From: Chloroflexota bacterium
Lineage (GTDB): Bacteria; Chloroflexota; Dehalococcoidia; Lucifugimonadales; Lucifugimonadaceae
Reading direction: 5' to 3'
Assembly: GCA_030831265.1 (NCBI GenBank)
Contig: JAURLM010000257.1
Coordinates: 1-8,057, forward strand
DNA: 8,057 nt
The translations under genes were made by a program, and so were the position numbers. Below are positions 1 to 6,861 of the stretch, in pieces. The number at the start of each line of letters is the position of its first letter. Position 1 is the stretch's first letter. Below the pieces are notes generated by a model. That model saw only the letters and a list, made by a program, of their open reading frames with translations. It did not search any database and had not been told where the DNA came from.

Positions 1-239
1 GAAACGTGTTGTTCTGATTTCACACCGGTGAATTCATCGAGCGCTTCCCCTGCGTACGGTACGACCGCCTCCAGGACAGTCCGTGAAGCTCCTGCCTGTC
101 CGAACAGCCATGCAAGTGCCCGTGTTCCGCCGCCTGTAACAGCGATGCAGATTTTCCCATCTGCACCGTGTGCATCCAAAACCAGCGCAGCTACATCTAA
201 GTTGTCGTTTCCCGTTTGTCCCATTGAGGGGAATCCCAT
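1..239 (-). CDS. CinA C-terminal-domain-like protein (partial, 3' end outside window)
   Basis: The minus strand is open from an ATG at 239 to the left edge, giving about 79 residues of a gene continuing beyond position 1. After a short N-terminus, a strand-like ICIAVTGGG is followed by TRALAWLFGQAGASRTVLEAVVPYAGEAL with internal breaks typical of the CinA C-terminal fold (strand, glycine-rich turn, helix, GaS segment, then a vxY motif). Canonical CinA/PncC proteins are nicotinamide-nucleotide amidases with an AESCTGG-type turn. Here the turn reads VTGGG without the serine, so amidase activity is doubtful and the role is unknown. Start choice is uncertain: GTG at 248 and ATG at 224 are also in frame, an in-frame stop lies at 258-260, and none has a clear Shine-Dalgarno site. 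It diverges from the MMPL gene. Confidence 0.72.
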   Translation of the reverse strand, partial: MGFPSMGQTGNDNLDVAALVLDAHGADGKICIAVTGGGTRALAWLFGQAGASRTVLEAVVPYAGEALDEFTGVKSEQHV

Positions 240-329
240 TTGTGACACTAATTGAGTTCAACCGGTTACATGTCAGTGCGCGAGTATACGTAGCATGATG
301 TTGTTGAGGCGGAGAAGCGGGTCTGCAAG

Positions 330-452
330 GTGATTTTGCCGGGTCAGTTTCCCTGTGTCCGGTATGGCAACACTACGGATCAATGTGTGGTCCACCTGTG
401 GGACGGCGATTGGTGGACATTTAAAGGTGAGTGTTCTCTTTCAATTAGCTAA
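330..452 (+). CDS. Possible Cys/Trp-rich micro-ORF (40 aa)
   Basis: This unrecognised short frame lies in the spacer before the transporter. It starts at GTG 330 and stops at TAA 450-452. The predicted peptide looks protein-like: it has three cysteines, the segment FPCVRYGNTTDQC, an aromatic cluster WDGDWW and a C-terminal FKGEC. The open frame extends upstream to TAG at 291-293, adding a fourth Cys codon but no better start. A GGAG at 311-314 lies 15 bases before the GTG, longer than usual. A tiny frame starting ATG ATG at 295 ends in a TGA at 331-333 that overlaps the GTG, so translational coupling is conceivable. It could equally be a decayed gene remnant or chance; function unknown. Confidence 0.3.
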   Translation: MILPGQFPCVRYGNTTDQCVVHLWDGDWWTFKGECSLSIS

Positions 453-502
453 GATTGAAGTTCGTGAATTCGTTCACTGGTTTCTGTGAAGTTTCCGTTC
501 TC

Positions 503-515
503 GGAGGTTGTTGTG
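503..515 (+). promoter_or_regulatory. Ribosome binding site that decides the MMPL start
   Basis: GGAGG at 503-507 is followed five bases later by GTG at 513-515. The longer in-frame alternative, GTG at 486, has no such site in front of it and would add nine residues that contain this Shine-Dalgarno sequence. Confidence 0.75.
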
Positions 516-2846
516 ACCCTATCGACTGAAAGTCTCGCTCGTTCTGCTGCGCGCAGGCCCTGGCTCACGCTGGGTGTCTGGTTCGTGCTTGTCATTACCG
601 GCATAGCACTGACAGGGATGCTTCTTGGCAGTGCCACGACTGAGGGAAACGGCGAATTTACGATCGAACAGGAGAGCGAAACCGCCCAGAACCTGCTTGA
701 AAAGAGTGGTTTGCGCGGGGAATTACGCAACTACGAAGTGGTGGTAATCCAGCACCCAACACTGATCTACTCATCGCCAGAATTCTCGGCTCGAATCAAT
801 GAAGTCCATGCAGGAATCCAGGGTCTGGGTACAGACACGGTAAACAACCCTGCCGCTGTACTAAACCCCAATTTGCTGCCGCCGGAAGCCGGACTTATTG
901 GCTCCAGTCAGCGCACAGTTCGTATTCCGGTTGAACTTGCTGGTGAATTCGTGAACGCTGGTGATACAGTCGCACCCCTCCTTGAACTTGCCGAAGAGCA
1001 ATCAACTGGTGGGTTTGAGGTCAGCGTATTCGGCAACGGTGCCGTGGGGGCGGATTTTCGCGAGATCAGCGAAAACGATCTTATTCTTGGTGAGTCCATC
1101 GGAATCGTTGTAGCGCTGATCATCCTGCTGTTCGTATTGAGAACTTTTGGGTCGGTCTGGATACCAATCCTGGTCGCAATCCTGGGCATCGGTCTTGCGT
1201 TTGCAACTGTTTCCGTTTTGGGCCAGTTCTACAAGAACTTCCCGTTCTTCGTCACGAACTTCATGACCATGATTGGCCTGGCGGTGGGTATCGACTACAC
1301 GTTATTCATCGTGGCCAGGTACAGGGAAGAAAGAGCGCGTGGGCTTGAAAAGATAGAAGCCATCGCTCGTTCAAGTTCAACTGCCTCCAGGGCGGTGTTG
1401 TTCTCAGGTTTCACCGTCGTATTCGCATTGCTTGGGATGCTTATTGTCCCTACAACCATCTTCTTTTCGATGGCACTTGGAGCGATCATCGTCGTCGTTT
1501 ATACGGTGCTCCTTGTGCTGATCTTCCTTCCCGCGTTGCTGAGTGTGCTCGGTGACAGGATTGAGGCATTGCGAGTCGAAAAGGTCATCAACTGGGTAAT
1601 TTCAGGCGTGAACTGGCTGTACGGGAACACGTTGGGAAGAATTTCTGGTGGTCAGCGTCCAATCCCGAGCATCGCTATTGAGAAGCATGATTACGACGAC
1701 ACGACTCATGGATTCTGGAACGGGTTGACAAGAGTAGTTCTACGTCGCCCCATCATTTTCATGGTCACAACGTCAGCCGCTCTGATACTGCTGACGTTGC
1801 CATATTTCCAGATTGAATTTGGATTCAATGGCCCGGAAACATTTCCGGATAGCACCTCCGCCAAACGAACCTTCACTATCCTTCAGGATGAGTTCACTGG
1901 CGGCCTGGATGAACTGGCGCCGATAGATGTGGTTATTGCGGGTGATGCCAATTCTCCCGATATGGCCATGGCTGTAGACAGACTTGTGGCGTCGCTGGAA
2001 TCAGATCCAATTTTCCGCGAGGCCACGCCACTTGAGGTCAGTGCGGACAATACGGTCGCTAATATCGTCCTGAACCTGAATCCGGTAGACAACCCTGACG
2101 AGATAACCCGGTTCATCAAGGACGTGCGTGAGACGAAGATACCCGCGGCGAACATCCCCGGTGACGTTTACATCGGAGGTCAACGCGCGTTCGAGGTCGA
2201 TTTCTTCGACCTTGTGAATACGTGGACATGGATCGTGCTTGTCGTGGTCCTTGCACTCAGCTTCGTCTTGCTGACTGTTGTGTTCCGGTCCCTGATCGTA
2301 CCGATCAAGGCAATCATTCTTAACCTGTTCTCCGTTGGTGCTGCTTACGGTTTGCTGGTGCTTGTGTTCCAGGAGGGTGTTGGGAATGAACTACTTGGCT
2401 TCCAGCAGGTTCCCGTAATCGAAGCGTGGATACCTCTGTTCCTGTTCGCAATCCTGTTTGGTCTTTCGATGGACTACGAGGTATTCCTGCTTAGCCGAAT
2501 CCGGGAACGGTTTGACCAGACCGGCGACAATACGGAAGCAGTCGCCTTTGGCCTTCGGTCGACCGCAGCCATCATCACAGGTGCTGCGTTGATCATGGTT
2601 GCAGTGTTCTGGGGCTTCACTCTGGGTGACCTCGTGATGTTCCAGCAGTTCGGATTCGGTCTTGCTGTGGCAATTCTTGTGGACGCTACGATAATCCGCT
2701 CGATTCTTGTCCCTTCCACGATGAAATTGCTCGGAAACAACAACTGGTGGTTACCGTCGTTTCTGCACTGGTTGCCGGACGTACGAGTTGAAGGTGGGGA
2801 CGGATCACATAACCCTCCAAGCCCCACACCATCGGCTGCTGACTAG
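513..2846 (+). CDS. MMPL/RND-family membrane transporter
   Basis: This is a 777-residue integral membrane transporter of the MMPL branch of the RND superfamily; such proteins use the proton gradient to export lipids or other hydrophobic molecules. It has the duplicated architecture: a first helix (about 17-37), a large extracytoplasmic domain (about 40-188), five helices (190-342), a cytoplasmic linker (about 345-410), a helix (413-431), a second extracytoplasmic domain (about 433-568) and five more helices (571-735), 12 in all. Asp-Tyr pairs D261-Y262 in GIDYTLF and D654-Y655 in SMDYEVFL sit in the middle helix of each half, where MmpL3 has its proton-relay pairs. Basic loops RYREERARG and RIRERF follow them. 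The start at GTG 513 is preferred for its Shine-Dalgarno site. The C-terminus is a short Pro/Ser tail. Nothing identifies the substrate; no accessory export gene is adjacent. It ends before a strong terminator. Confidence 0.93.
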   Translation: MTLSTESLARSAARRPWLTLGVWFVLVITGIALTGMLLGSATTEGNGEFTIEQESETAQNLLEKSGLRGELRNYEVVVIQHPTLIYSSPEFSARINEVHAGIQGLGTDTVNNPAAVLNPNLLPPEAGLIGSSQRTVRIPVELAGEFVNAGDTVAPLLELAEEQSTGGFEVSVFGNGAVGADFREISENDLILGESIGIVVALIILLFVLRTFGSVWIPILVAILGIGLAFATVSVLGQFYKNFPFFVTNFMTMIGLAVGIDYTLFIVARYREERARGLEKIEAIARSSSTASRAVLFSGFTVVFALLGMLIVPTTIFFSMALGAIIVVVYTVLLVLIFLPALLSVLGDRIEALRVEKVINWVISGVNWLYGNTLGRISGGQRPIPSIAIEKHDYDDTTHGFWNGLTRVVLRRPIIFMVTTSAALILLTLPYFQIEFGFNGPETFPDSTSAKRTFTILQDEFTGGLDELAPIDVVIAGDANSPDMAMAVDRLVASLESDPIFREATPLEVSADNTVANIVLNLNPVDNPDEITRFIKDVRETKIPAANIPGDVYIGGQRAFEVDFFDLVNTWTWIVLVVVLALSFVLLTVVFRSLIVPIKAIILNLFSVGAAYGLLVLVFQEGVGNELLGFQQVPVIEAWIPLFLFAILFGLSMDYEVFLLSRIRERFDQTGDNTEAVAFGLRSTAAIITGAALIMVAVFWGFTLGDLVMFQQFGFGLAVAILVDATIIRSILVPSTMKLLGNNNWWLPSFLHWLPDVRVEGGDGSHNPPSPTPSAAD

Positions 2847-2865
2847 AAAAGCGCTCACTCAAAAC

Positions 2866-2903
2866 AATAGCGGGCTGCTCGGTTTCACGAGCAGCCCGCT
2901 GTT
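2866..2903. terminator. Bidirectional intrinsic terminator between convergent genes
   Basis: A perfect 13-bp stem (AGCGGGCTGCTCG at 2869-2881, its complement at 2888-2900) closes a 6-base loop GTTTCA. Three further pairs, including a T-G wobble, extend it to 2866 and 2903. The plus-strand tail is GTTTATTGTG; the minus-strand tail reads ATTGTTTTG. It sits 19 bases after the transporter stop and 26 bases after the stop of the converging ThDP enzyme gene, so it can serve both. Confidence 0.88.
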
Positions 2904-2929
2904 TATTGTGTCCTGTGTTGTATTAGCAG

Positions 2930-4585
2930 TTAGTCGATCAACCCCGACTGCGGTTTCGTCCACGGAGCACGTGCCGCCCAGAGTTTGGGACGTGGCATAC
3001 GTTGAACAGGAACCTCGATCAGTACCGGCTTGTTGAGTTTTACGGCATCAGCGACCAGGTCACCAACATCGGTTGGCTTTTCTGTTCGCATCCCGACAAC
3101 TCCATAGGCATCTGCAAGCTTCATGAAATCCGGGTTGTGAAGAGCAACTTCGTACTGGCCACCGAAATCCTGGTCAAGATCACGCGCCACGTTCCCGAAG
3201 GCGTTGTCATTGAAGACTACTGCAACGACGTTGATACCGTATTTCACCGCAGTCGCAAGTTCGCCAGAGTAGTACATGAAGCCGCCGTCCCCTGACACCG
3301 AAACAACTGGCACGTCAGGTCGCCCCACTTTTGCGCCAAGCGCGGTCGGGTAGGCGAATCCGAGATTGCCTGAGTAACCGGAGTCCAGGTAGGTCTTCTC
3401 GTGGTAGACCGGCCAGTGCTGGCGGGAGTAATAGCCGATCTGCGTCATGCCGAAGACCATCACGGCTTCCTCTGGAACGCCCCGGCGCAGTGACTTCAGG
3501 ATTGAATCCTGTGGTTCATCGCGTTCGTCATCAGACGCTTCAAGCGTTGCCTTTATGCTGGCTACCCTTTCAGCTGGTGAAGGTCGGCTGCCTGAACCAG
3601 CCTTTGCGCATTCGTCAATCAATGAGACTAGAGTCGCCTTGATGTCACCGGTCAGTCCAAGCGTGTTGGAGTAAATCTGACCGATTACTGATGGATCAGC
3701 ATCAATGTGCACGAGCTTCGCTGTTTCACCAGCAGGGTTACGCAGTGAGAAACGTGAGCCGATGACGACCACTACGTCCGCCTGCTCCATCATCTCCTTG
3801 ACAAGCCCTTTGGGTCCCAGTGAGGAGCCGAGGCTGAGTGGGTGACGGTCGCTAATGGTGCTTTTCCCGCCAGCGGAAGTAATCACAGGGATGTTCGTCG
3901 CCTCAGCAAACGCGACTAGTTCGGCCTCTGCGTCTGACCTCGCCACTCCGCCACCGGCGTATATGACGGGACTCTTTGCGCCGGCAATCAATCTTGCCGC
4001 TTCTGTCAATCGATCTGACGGTGGCGTGGCTCGTTCCTGTGGTGCCGGTTCCAGTAGATCGACATCTTCTCGTTCGACCATCGCCTCTGGTGGCAGTTCA
4101 AATTCGACAGGTCGTGGTCGACCACTCTTCATCTGGCGGAAAGCTTCGTGCAGTCCACCCGGAACCTCATGTGGCCGCATTACGCGTTTCTGCCACTTTG
4201 TCACTGGCTTGATGGTGTCGATCTGGTCATTGACCTCGTGCAGCCCGCCGAGGTCTTTACCAATCGTTGAGCGTGGGATTTGACCGGCGAGCATAAGCAC
4301 CGGTGACGATCGTGAGTATGCTGTGGAGAGCCCGGCAGCTGCGTTGTATATGCCGGGACCGGGAACGACAAGCGCCACGCCAGGCTTGCCTGTTGCGCGT
4401 GCGTAGCCGTCCGCCATGTAAGTAGTTGTGCCTTCATGGCGCGCCGTGATCATCCGAATGGACGGTTCGTCGCGGAGGGCGTCAATAATGCCGTACATCT
4501 GAACGCCGGGAAGGCCAAAGATGACATCGACACCTTCTCGAACAAGAGAACTGACTACGGCCTGGCCGCCGGACATCTGTGGCAT
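2930..4585 (-). CDS. ThDP-dependent enzyme, acetolactate synthase-like (IlvB superfamily)
   Basis: This complete 551-residue protein has the usual three-domain layout of ThDP-dependent decarboxylases and carboligases: an N-terminal PYR domain (about 1-170), a central domain (about 190-325) and a C-terminal PP domain (about 365-530). E51 in ARHEG is placed as the cofactor-activating glutamate and is followed by the family segment ADGYARATGKPGVAL. The metal/diphosphate motif runs from GDGG (432-435) to FNDN (458-461). The length fits acetolactate synthase large subunits, but LHEVNDQIDTIKPVTKW and the active-site surroundings are not those of a textbook biosynthetic enzyme, and no regulatory ilvN-like subunit or other branched-chain gene is near. 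I read it as an acetolactate-synthase-like enzyme of unresolved substrate. Start ATG 4585 has AGGGAG (4595-4600) nine bases upstream. It appears monocistronic. Confidence 0.9.
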   Translation of the reverse strand: MPQMSGGQAVVSSLVREGVDVIFGLPGVQMYGIIDALRDEPSIRMITARHEGTTTYMADGYARATGKPGVALVVPGPGIYNAAAGLSTAYSRSSPVLMLAGQIPRSTIGKDLGGLHEVNDQIDTIKPVTKWQKRVMRPHEVPGGLHEAFRQMKSGRPRPVEFELPPEAMVEREDVDLLEPAPQERATPPSDRLTEAARLIAGAKSPVIYAGGGVARSDAEAELVAFAEATNIPVITSAGGKSTISDRHPLSLGSSLGPKGLVKEMMEQADVVVVIGSRFSLRNPAGETAKLVHIDADPSVIGQIYSNTLGLTGDIKATLVSLIDECAKAGSGSRPSPAERVASIKATLEASDDERDEPQDSILKSLRRGVPEEAVMVFGMTQIGYYSRQHWPVYHEKTYLDSGYSGNLGFAYPTALGAKVGRPDVPVVSVSGDGGFMYYSGELATAVKYGINVVAVVFNDNAFGNVARDLDQDFGGQYEVALHNPDFMKLADAYGVVGMRTEKPTDVGDLVADAVKLNKPVLIEVPVQRMPRPKLWAARAPWTKPQSGLID

Positions 4586-4639
4586 GGAATTGAACTCCCT
4601 GTAGTTGCCGGAGAATATCTTTAACCGGAAAACAAGGGG

Positions 4640-4668
4640 AGCCTATCCGCAGGTGGCAGGCAAAGCAA
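4640..4668 (-). promoter_or_regulatory. Candidate sigma-70-type promoter for the ThDP enzyme gene
   Basis: Read on the minus strand, TTGCTT (4663-4668) and TAGGCT (4640-4645) are separated by exactly 17 bases, about 55 bases upstream of the ThDP start. The -35 box is good and the -10 box weak. The -35 box lies within one copy of a repeated 10-mer that could be an operator. This is a pattern match only. Confidence 0.3.
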
Positions 4669-4703
4669 TAGTGATTGGCTTTTCACTGGAGGTTGTTTGC
4701 CTG
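4657..4703. repeat. Nested inverted repeat upstream of the ThDP gene
   Basis: CAGGCAAA at 4657-4664 is perfectly complemented by TTTGCCTG at 4696-4703. Between them AGTGA (4670-4674) pairs with TCACT (4683-4687). It overlaps the candidate -35 region, so an operator or a leader structure is possible; no regulator gene lies nearby. Confidence 0.35.
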
Positions 4704-4727
4704 TTGAACCGGGCGATCGGTCAAGGA

Positions 4728-4751
4728 AAGCGATAGTTTTGACTATTGCTT
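4728..4751. repeat. Stem-loop at the end of the small membrane-protein gene
   Basis: AAGCGATAGT (4728-4737) and ACTATTGCTT (4742-4751) form a 10-bp stem with one wobble pair and the loop TTTG. It overlaps the stop codon of the 73-residue ORF. Neither flank has a clear T-tract, so it is a weak terminator at best. The right arm is the exact reverse complement of AAGCAATAGT at 4663-4672, so the same 10-mer occurs three times within 90 bases. Confidence 0.45.
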
Positions 4752-4964
4752 CGGATTATCGTCATCAGCATTCTGTGGATCGTCTCGTCCACTTTCACTG
4801 GTTGAATTATTTGCGTCTTCGCGAGCCTGTTTGGCTGCTTTTTTTGCTTCGCGCTCAATAGCACGGCGATCTGCTTTTTCGCGTATCACCGCTACCGCCA
4901 CACCCACCGCTGTTCCTGCCATCCCTGCCATCGCCATCAGCGGCGCGGCTGTTGTCCTGCACAT
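4743..4964 (-). CDS. Small single-pass membrane protein (73 aa), unknown function
   Basis: I do not recognise this protein. Residues about 7-27 form one hydrophobic, Ala/Gly/Val/Met-rich segment fit for a membrane helix. A strongly charged stretch follows (REKADRRAIEREAKKAAKQ), probably a cytoplasmic amphipathic or coiled-coil helix, then an acidic, Asn/Asp/Ser-rich disordered tail ending NPKQ. This hydrophobic-basic-acidic pattern is coherent and unlike a random frame. The ATG at 4964 has AGGGAG (4968-4973) only three bases upstream, rather close; internal Met10, Met12 or Met15 would shorten the protein but keep most of the helix. It lies downstream of yebC on the same strand, 212 bases away, and upstream of the ThDP gene. 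It may be expressed alone. Confidence 0.55.
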   Translation of the reverse strand: MCRTTAAPLMAMAGMAGTAVGVAVAVIREKADRRAIEREAKKAAKQAREDANNSTSESGRDDPQNADDDNPKQ

Positions 4965-5176
4965 AGGCTCCCTGCGAGTTGTTGACTGGTTAGTTCACGG
5001 CCAGTGAATCCGGCCTGCTGCTTTGTCTGTTTTGAGCGCAAGAACCGATTCTACACAGAGATTGTGGGTAGTCGACGGCTCCAGCATTGAAAAACAACGG
5101 AGTGCACAGGCGAATTTCTGCCGCCTTCAAATGCAGGATTGAACCAGTGAAAAAATAATGTTCTAGCGTGGAAAGT

Positions 5177-5935
5177 TCACGACTCCGCGTATGCGGCAAC
5201 GGCCTCTTCGGAGAATTCGGCGTTTGAAAACACCTTCTGCACGTCATCAAGTTCTTCCAGCGCGTCAATAAGCCGCATCGCCTGTCGAGAGGTATCGTCA
5301 TCAAGTTCAACGGTGCTTGTAGGAACCATAGCGATCTCGGCCGACTCTACGGTCACGCCCTCGATTTCGGAGACCGCCTGTTGAACTTGGGGAAACCCAT
5401 CGAAGGGGGAAGTGATGTTTATCTGGGAGTCATCAATCTCGACATCTTCCGCGCCTGTATCCACGATCTCCAGAGCAACTTCTTCAGGGTCACGGCCATC
5501 CACCTTTACGGTGATAAGACCTTTGGCTTCAAAATTCCATGCGACTGCACCAGCCTGAGCGAGATTTCCTCCGTTACGAGTCAGCTTCGTTCGAACTTCA
5601 GTTGCCGCTCGGTTCTTGTTGTCCGTGAGAGTCTGGATGATGATGCCAGCTCCGCCGGGTCCGTAACCCTCGTAGGTGATTTCCTCAAGAGAGTCACCAG
5701 CAGCGCCGGTTCCTGCACCTTTTTCAATCGCCCTCTGGATATTGTCCTTGGGCATATTGTTCGAACGAGCATTATCGACTGCAAGGCGCAACCTGAAGTT
5801 CATGTCCGGGTTGGGATCACCCGAACGCGCCGCAACCATGATTTCTCTAGAAAGCCTGGTAAAGAGCTGACCACGCCGTGCGTCAGTGACGCCCTTCTTG
5901 TGCTTGATGGTGCTCCACTTAGAGTGACCTGACAT
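5177..5935 (-). CDS. yebC: YebC/TACO1/PmpR family protein
   Basis: This complete 252-residue member of a near-universal cytosolic family has the usual length. The diagnostic N-terminus SGHSKWSTIKHKK is present, followed by FTRLSREIMVAAR, NMPKDNIQRAIEKG (about 59-72) and YEGYGPGGAGI (about 88-98). The central and C-terminal alpha/beta domains include NRAATEVR, AWNFEAKG and the terminal acidic helix EELDDVQKVFSN. Family members were first described as DNA-binding regulators (PmpR); the mitochondrial homologue TACO1 and more recent bacterial work point to a role in translation, especially of proline-rich stretches. The start ATG at 5935 has GAGGT (5942-5946) six bases upstream. It lies 53 bases after rimM on the same strand, so co-transcription is likely. 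The common ruvC neighbour is absent. Downstream there is only a weak candidate terminator: a 4-bp stem followed by a T-run near 5151-5156. Confidence 0.97.
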   Translation of the reverse strand: MSGHSKWSTIKHKKGVTDARRGQLFTRLSREIMVAARSGDPNPDMNFRLRLAVDNARSNNMPKDNIQRAIEKGAGTGAAGDSLEEITYEGYGPGGAGIIIQTLTDNKNRAATEVRTKLTRNGGNLAQAGAVAWNFEAKGLITVKVDGRDPEEVALEIVDTGAEDVEIDDSQINITSPFDGFPQVQQAVSEIEGVTVESAEIAMVPTSTVELDDDTSRQAMRLIDALEELDDVQKVFSNAEFSEEAVAAYAES

Positions 5936-5988
5936 ATCTTTACCTCAACAAACCAGGTCAACGGATGCTGACCCGTGGCTCGCGCCCA

Positions 5989-6513
5989 TTACTTATCTAC
6001 CTGCGATGTCTTTTCGACGGGCAAGTCAACTTTCACAATTTTATTGGTGATGTCAATTTCCTTGATGACATCTCGGATGGCAGGAACAAGGATTTCGCCA
6101 CCAGTTTGGCTCGTAACGACATAAACGTCGTTCGCACCTGTTTCCATGATGCCAGATAGCGTGCCGACCTGCTGCCCGTTCATATCCATTACTGACAGGC
6201 CGATCAACTGATAGTGATAGTACGTGCCTTCAGGTGCCGGCGGGATGGAGGATTCTGGAACGCTGATATCAGCCCCTCGCAGCAGATCGGCAGCATCCCT
6301 GTCAGTGACGCCTTCGAAGCGAACTGCCACCAGGCCTTTGGGACGTGGGGCCGAGGATGCAACTGTGAGGCTACGGCCATCGACAAACATGCTGTATCCG
6401 GGGACGATACGACTGGTGTCTTCCGAAAACAGTTCGACTTCGACACGACCATCCAGCCCCACTGCGCGTCTCACTCTTCCTACAGCGATGAGGTTTTCTT
6501 CTTGTTCCGTCAG
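5989..6513 (-). CDS. rimM: Ribosome maturation factor RimM (probable CTG start)
   Basis: RimM binds the 30S head and ribosomal protein S19 and assists 16S rRNA maturation. The N-terminal barrel begins LIAVGRVRRAVGLDGRVEVEL, with breaks around the expected VGRI-kphGlrGEV signature, and continues to VRFEGVTDRDAADLLRG. A PRC-barrel follows, with YYHYQLIG (98-105), the conserved GANDVYVV (126-133) and LVPAIRDVIKEID (142-154). The first ordinary start (GTG 6474) would delete LIAVGR, part of the first strand. In-frame coding continues upstream to a TAA, and the only plausible start there is CTG at 6513, with AAGGAG (6522-6527) eight bases upstream. This gives 174 residues, normal for the family. 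No rpsP, KH-domain or trmD gene adjoins it as in many genomes; yebC follows instead. Start confidence is lower than gene identity. Confidence 0.93.
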   Translation of the reverse strand: MTEQEENLIAVGRVRRAVGLDGRVEVELFSEDTSRIVPGYSMFVDGRSLTVASSAPRPKGLVAVRFEGVTDRDAADLLRGADISVPESSIPPAPEGTYYHYQLIGLSVMDMNGQQVGTLSGIMETGANDVYVVTSQTGGEILVPAIRDVIKEIDITNKIVKVDLPVEKTSQVDK

Positions 6514-6527
6514 TGCGCGTGCTCCTT
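6511..6527 (-). promoter_or_regulatory. rimM: RBS and CTG start of rimM
   Basis: On the minus strand AAGGAG is followed by eight bases and then CTG ACG GAA CAA, in frame with the conserved RimM N-terminus. No ATG, GTG or TTG exists between the upstream TAA and the too-late GTG at 6474. Confidence 0.65.
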
Positions 6528-6861
6528 GAAATTACGTTTGGAAAAAACTGCGTAAGATGGGCCGAGGGCAGGGCTATTCGACATTCATGATTATGGCGTG
6601 AAACTGTCCGAGATGTTGCGTCAGAAGCAAAGTTGCTACGCCGAGTCTGTCGATTTACCCGGCTACGGCGCTTGCCAAACACTGGGCGCTATGTCCGGCC
6701 GAGTTGAATGCAGCACTAAAAAGCATGCGGGTTTGGTATGAAACACATTAAGCCTGCCTGAACGTTAGCCGTTGGTGGATACTTTGAATAGTATCTGCGG
6801 TGCACACATGAACCTTGCACGAAACGGACGTTGTGGGGTCAAGCGATAAGAGGCGCTCGAA
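6514..6861. other. Divergent intergenic region between rimM and the SGNH-hydrolase gene
   Basis: This stretch of about 350 bases should carry the promoters of both flanking genes, but I see no convincing -35/-10 pair, terminator or RNA gene. It holds the rimM ribosome site at its left end and AAGAGG (6848-6853) before the plus-strand gene at its right. A 47-codon plus-strand frame (GTG 6598 to TGA 6741) lacks a ribosome binding site and any recognisable motif, so it is not called as a gene. Confidence 0.5.

Noticed and set aside
28..255. Plus-strand 75-codon frame at the left edge
   Set aside because: It is antisense to the CinA-like coding frame, which has recognisable motifs; the plus-strand product is Ser/Pro/Ala-rich with none.
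260..267. Palindrome AACCGGTT in the divergent spacer
   Set aside because: A single 8-base palindrome is too short to claim as an operator without a second copy.
464..477. Small hairpin GTGAA-TTCG-TTCAC before the transporter
   Set aside because: A 5-bp stem of mixed composition is expected by chance; no link to a regulator or riboswitch.
486..512. Upstream GTG start adding nine residues to the transporter
   Set aside because: It has no ribosome binding site, and the extension contains the Shine-Dalgarno sequence of the better start at 513.
449..730. Minus-strand 93-codon frame over the transporter start
   Set aside because: It is antisense to the well-supported MMPL coding sequence and has no domain.
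4990..5310. Minus-strand 106-codon frame overlapping the 3' end of yebC
   Set aside because: It overlaps yebC out of frame, and its product has no coherent domain pattern.
5381..5932. Plus-strand 183-codon frame opposite yebC
   Set aside because: It is the mirror of a highly conserved gene; the product has no recognisable motif.
6598..6741. 47-codon plus-strand frame in the rimM/SGNH spacer
   Set aside because: No ribosome binding site before GTG 6598 or the internal ATG 6613, and no recognisable motif; kept only as a note on the spacer.
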